From Ridgeia piscesae (lineage: Eukaryota; Annelida; Polychaeta; Sabellida; Siboglinidae): 64,000 bases of DNA. Numbering within the stretch: the stretch's first letter is position 1; every line of letters begins with the position of its first letter. Made by a program: the position numbers and the translations under genes. Under the pieces are notes generated by a model, which saw only the letters and a list, made by a program, of their open reading frames with translations, did no database searches and was not told the DNA's origin. This document shows positions 38,901 through 44,900 of the stretch, in pieces. The stretch spans positions 244,501-308,500 of the forward strand of contig JAODUO010000185.1 in NCBI GenBank assembly GCA_025642075.2, in the 5' to 3' direction.

Positions 38901-41900
38901 ACAATATAAACATGACAACACTGACACAATATAAACATGACAACACTGACACAATATAAACATGACAACACTGACACGATATAAACATGACAACACTGAC
39001 ACAATATAAACATGACAACACTGACACGATATAAACACGACAACACTGACACGATATAAACACGACAACACTGACACGATATAAACACGACAACACTGAC
39101 ACGATATAAACACGACAACACTGACACGATATAAACACGACAACACTGACACGATATAAACACGACAACACTGACACGATATAAACACGACAACACTGAC
39201 ACGATATAAACATGACAACACTGACACGATGTAAACACAACAATACTGACACGATATAAACACGACAACACTGACACGATATAAACATGACAACACTGAC
39301 ACGATATAAACATGACAACACTGACACGATATAAACATGACAACACTGACACGATATAAACATGACAACACTGACATGATATAAACACGACAACACTGAC
39401 ACGATATAAACACGACAACACTGACATGATATAAACATGACAACACTGACACGATATAAGACACGACAACACTGACACGATATAAGCACGACAACACTGA
39501 CATGATATAAACACGACAACACTGACACGATATAAACACGACAACACTAACACGATAAAAAGCACGACAACACTGACACGATATAAACATGACAACACTG
39601 ACACGATATAAACATGATAATATTGACACGATATAAACATGACAACACTGACACGATACAGACATGACAACATAAGACAAAAACACAAGTGACAACAACA
39701 ACAACATTAGAAACTGTGCTGATATAAAACAGCAATGATGACAACATGTGTAACAACTACTGATGGACCAATACAGATGCTGCAACAATCAACAGTATGT
39801 ACATAAACAAATCTCTTCCAATGTGTCATCCATTGATATGCTAACTTTCGGGCACTGTAATTGTATCTTCTCCCTGGTGCCTCGGTCCATTCACTACTTT
39901 CTTTATTAGTTCACTTCCTGAATCATTGGCGACTGATTCACCAATTATTTGCAAAGTAAAATCAAAGCAGTTTTTAGAGACTTATTTCAGTAGACAAATT
40001 GGTTTGCCAGTTATCCCCCAGGTGGCATCACAGAATAGTTATGTTAAATTAGCGTCTGCTGTGAGCTGGGATCCTGGGAATGAGTAAGTCCAAAGCTGTA
40101 CTAGCAACAACTGCTGACCTGGTTAGTTGAACAACGGATGCATGTAATTATAATAATAATAACTTTACTGTTTATCTGCAGAATGGATATACACTTTGCT
40201 CTGAGGAGACAATGAATTCATATTTTCTCCACAGAATATTCTAATTTTAGAGAAAGCTGACTAAGCAGATCACATTGTAAAGAAGCATTGTGTGCTCTGT
40301 CATTCACGAGGTCATGCTAGAACTACCTTCAAAACTACATATCCAACTCTTTTATAAACGAACTTCATTTACATGAACCTACTATTCCTGGTGTTTATCT
40401 CTAAAGCAAACATTTCCTGCTGAGCGACATTAATCCCGCAGAAGTAGCCCTAAAGTACTCATAAGTACTCATGAACTCCTCGAGTTTACATTAGTACGAT
40501 TAAAATACATGCACTGTCGCTGACAACAGTTTAAGCACTGGGTGTTCTTCAAGGCATCTGTGAAGCAAACAGTAAAGTATCCAGTACTTTGGCCCCGGTC
40601 CCAAACATCTACCGACCAATCATGTATAGCGATTATGACCCCAAGAAACTGCAGCGAACATCATCACTGACGACAACATGGTGCCTGGGCTTGGTGACAA
40701 CAAGGTGAGAACACAACAGTGTGTCTTCAGTGCTTCGATCCCCTCTCTCTAAGTACGCCTCATTAATTGTACACGTAACCATCCTTGACATTCACACATA
40801 TGTGTTACTGTGTTTGACATGTCATGTTTGTGATAGTATCCGTGATGTGTTAATTGGCTAATCATCAGGTGTACCTGGTACTGATGCCATCCACACTAGA
40901 CGACTCAGTGGGCAGTCTTCACAATTAAAATCTCATTAGCTGGTTTTGTTAGATCAAATACACACAGACAAAGGACGAATCATGTTTCTGACTTTTTATA
41001 GACATCGCTTTGTGTAACTGTGCACATGTAACAGGACTGTAATTAACAATCTTCACAATTAAATTGTCGTTACCAGCTTTTGTTTGGTTAATCTACAAAC
41101 ACACACAGGGTGAACGACACTACTAATTTTGGAGTTTTTTTTAGATCACGCTTAGTGCAACAGAATATACATAACAGAACCGTAATTATCTGTGTTAAAT
41201 ACCCACTAATTAATGCTTTATTTTTAATGTATGATCCTTTTTTCGTAACTGCTCGAGCAGGAAGCCTGTGAAACTGTAATCATAGATGTAGACATCAATT
41301 CTTTAAGTAAATCATAGATTCTAATCTGACAGAAAGATCACCAACCTTTTTGAGCAGGCTGCCAATTAAATTCTCATTAACAGCCATTGTTGGATCAAAC
41401 ACAGGGTGTATAATACTGCTTACTTTTATAGTTGGTATTTACTGATGCCTAACACTTGTAACCAAAGAATGATTATTTGCGTTAAACACTGAATATGTCA
41501 CGCCATATTTTTCACGTCAGATCTTTTCCATAACCACAACTGCAGGCTACTTGTAAAACTGTTATCACAGATAGAGATGTCACAAGACATCTTTAACTAA
41601 ATCACAGGTTCTGATCTGACACAGAGATCAGGAACCTTCTTGAATGAAGAGCCGCACTAGCAGTGACTTTAAAATAAATCGGCGGCCCACTTGAACATTT
41701 TTGAGGTCTTTCAGCCGAGACTCTGCTTACGGGATACTTCATTGTTGTCACTTAATTTTAGATGACCTCACAGGTAATGTAATACCACGGTACTCGAGTG
41801 ACAACTACACCCACAGTAACATGTAACTGAGCTGAATATTCACAACTACACTACATTGTTGTACTGTCTGTGTTTAGTGGTGGGTGGTTGACAACTGGGA

Positions 41901-44900
41901 TTTACCATTCAAGATTATTCGTTATTCTTATTTTGCTTTCTTGGCGGGTCATCTTGACCAGCTTCTGTGGCCTTTTAAAGTGTCCGTTGTTAACGGCACC
42001 GATGTCAAGAAATTAATTTTCACGAATGACGCCTTCTACACGTACGTGCTTATAAACATACACGCTTCCAAACGACCACAATGAACTTGGTGTGTTTGTA
42101 GTTCTATAAGTAAGACCTCTTTGTAGAATGTGTCTAGCGTCTGTGGTAAGCCAATACATACACCCACATATATATGTACATATACAGTCACCACCTTTGT
42201 GTTGTTTCGTACTACAGTGTCACAATGCTGTGGTGTGGGATTATGCACTGGTTATACACCAACGAAGGTCATCTTGAATGAAAAAATGGCTCAATGGTTC
42301 CCACGAGTACATTGACCGTCAGCCAGTAGCTAAACCAATAAATAAACAATATTATGTTTGGCCAAATAAACTATTTTTCCAATTATGTTAGGAGAAAATA
42401 ATCTGGTTTAGGAAAACCAGATAAAAAAACAAAACGACCAAGTCTCGGAAATGCTGCTGAATCATCAGCTACAAGCTGGAGCAGTTTGCACCTGTAGCTG
42501 CCATTCCTGATGGGAGTTTGACATTGGAGATACACCAAGTAGAGTCTCAACAGTGCATTATAAGGTGCTGTTGTGGTATGATATGGACAAAACTGACCAA
42601 ATGGCACGGTCAGTTGAAAGAGGTCAACAACTCCTTCTAGTTCGCCGCCCACAGTTTCATGCTGATGCCAATTATTGTCAATTCAGTGGCTCTCAAAATC
42701 ACATTATTCTCTCTTAATCACCTTGATCAACTCAATGGAAGATTTCTGTAGATCTTTCTTGCCATAGAAATAGAAGAGATCTCAGATCAAGCAACTGGAG
42801 GTTTTATTAGAGCCCAAAGGAGGATGAAGATGGATGTCTCAAAAGTGAAGTGTTTCAGACCCAGAAAGAGCAGAGTAATGTCCCCAAAATAAACCAAGAT
42901 GTGGACCTAAATGTGGTAACTGAAACACATTTATATAATTGCCGAGTCAACACACAGGAATTATAGCAACTTCATGTCAGCTTACAGAACTGATGAACAT
43001 GAAATTAGGTGACTGAGAAATAATATACATGTAATCTATTCACCGTGCATACACCTTATAACTAAACTGTTTGTGTCATGCAGTCTGACGGGTCATAGTA
43101 TTTATTTTATGAATTATACACTCATATCAGGGGCTATGGAACATATTATGAATGAACTCCCGTCAGACAGTGGCCCAGATGACAGTTCCATGGGCCACAG
43201 ATGGCCCAAAGATCGCAGGTTGTTGACCGCTCAACTACCACAACAACTTTAGTATTATGTGTTACATAAATACAAACAATCACCTCTGCACAGTACGCTT
43301 CAAGACTTCCTTATTCCCACAAAGTATCTATGGATTTGAACAAGGTCAGTCAAAATGAAAGTCTTAATTTGCCTAGTCTGAAATAACGGTGAGCTCAATC
43401 TACCTGTATCAGGCAAAAACATCCGGAACTCAGATTTCCTAACACGAGCTCTTCTAATAATAATTAATTGTCACAAATTCCAGCAGCTGCTTTTTAGCAG
43501 CAAACAAATGTGTGCACCATGCGCACTGGGGGAAACATCCGCGGAGGAAAACCTATCGATCTAGAAGAGGTTACCTCACTCGCACTTCACAAATCATCAT
43601 CCCACCTGATTGTCAGCCATAAAGTGGATGAGTAATACCTGTGTTCACTCCTGGCTAATGCATTTCATCGCATTTTAACGGTTGTCCTTTTTTTCTAAAG
43701 TAATCAACATGCCAAAAAAGGCACGATTGACCCTAACATTTGACCGCAGCGTTCAGTGGTGGGGGTCATTGTTATCATTGTACTGGAGGTGCACGTAATA
43801 ACTTAAAGACGAGTAATAACAATAAAAGGATCGAGTCGACCGGGACACTTCATGACTGCGTGGTTCAGTAAACAAGTAATCATGGTCGCCGCTCTATCAA
43901 ATTTACAGCCTACAGAGTCCTCACGGGCTGCTTAATGCTTCATTATGTCCGAACTGAAGCGGAAACTAATTACACTGATTGTGCACAGGTATGGTACACA
44001 CTGCATGGTGTCATCTGTTGTCACTTGGTGATGTTACATACTCCATGGCGTCATCTGTTGTCACTTGGTGATGTTGCGTACTCCATGGCGTCATCTGTTG
44101 GCGTCATCTGTTGTCACTTGGTGATGTTACATACTCCATGGTGTCATCTGTTAGTCACTTGGTGATGTTGCATACTCCATGGCATCATCTGTTGTCACTT
44201 GGTGATGTTACATACTCCATGGCGTCATCTGTTAGTCACTTGGTGATGTTACATACTCCATGGCGTCATCTGTTAGTCACTTGGTGATGTTGCATACTCC
44301 ATGGCGTCATCTGTTGTCACTTGGTGATGTTACATACTCCATGGTGTCATCTGTTGTCACTTGGTGATGTTACATACTCCATGGCGTCATCTGTTGTCAC
44401 TTGGTGATGTTGCATACTCCATGGCGTCATCTGTTGGCGTCATCTGTTGTCACTTGGTGATGTTACATACTCCATGGCGTCATCTGTTAGTCACTTGGTG
44501 ATGTTGCATACTCCATGGCGTCATCTGTTGTCACTTGGTGATGTTGCATACTCCATGGCATCATCTGTTGTCACTTGGTGATGTTACATACTCCATGGCG
44601 TCATCTGTTAGTCACTTGGTGATGTTGCATACTCCATGGCGTCATCTGTTGTCACTTGGTGATGTTGCATACTCCATGGCGTCATCTGTTGTCACTTGGT
44701 GATGTTACATACTCCATGGCATCATCTGTTAGTCACTTGGTGATGTTACATACTCATGGCGTCATCTGTTAGTCACTTGGTGATGTTACATACTCCATGG
44801 CATCATCTGTTGTCACTTGGTGATGTTACATACTCCATGGCATCATCTGTTAGTCACTTGGTGATGTTACATACTCCATGGCATCATCTGTTAGTCACTT

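Noticed and set aside
37755..39788. 677-codon minus-strand frame rich in Cys and Val
   Set aside because: Entirely the 25-bp array. All three minus frames are open in parallel, so openness has no coding meaning.
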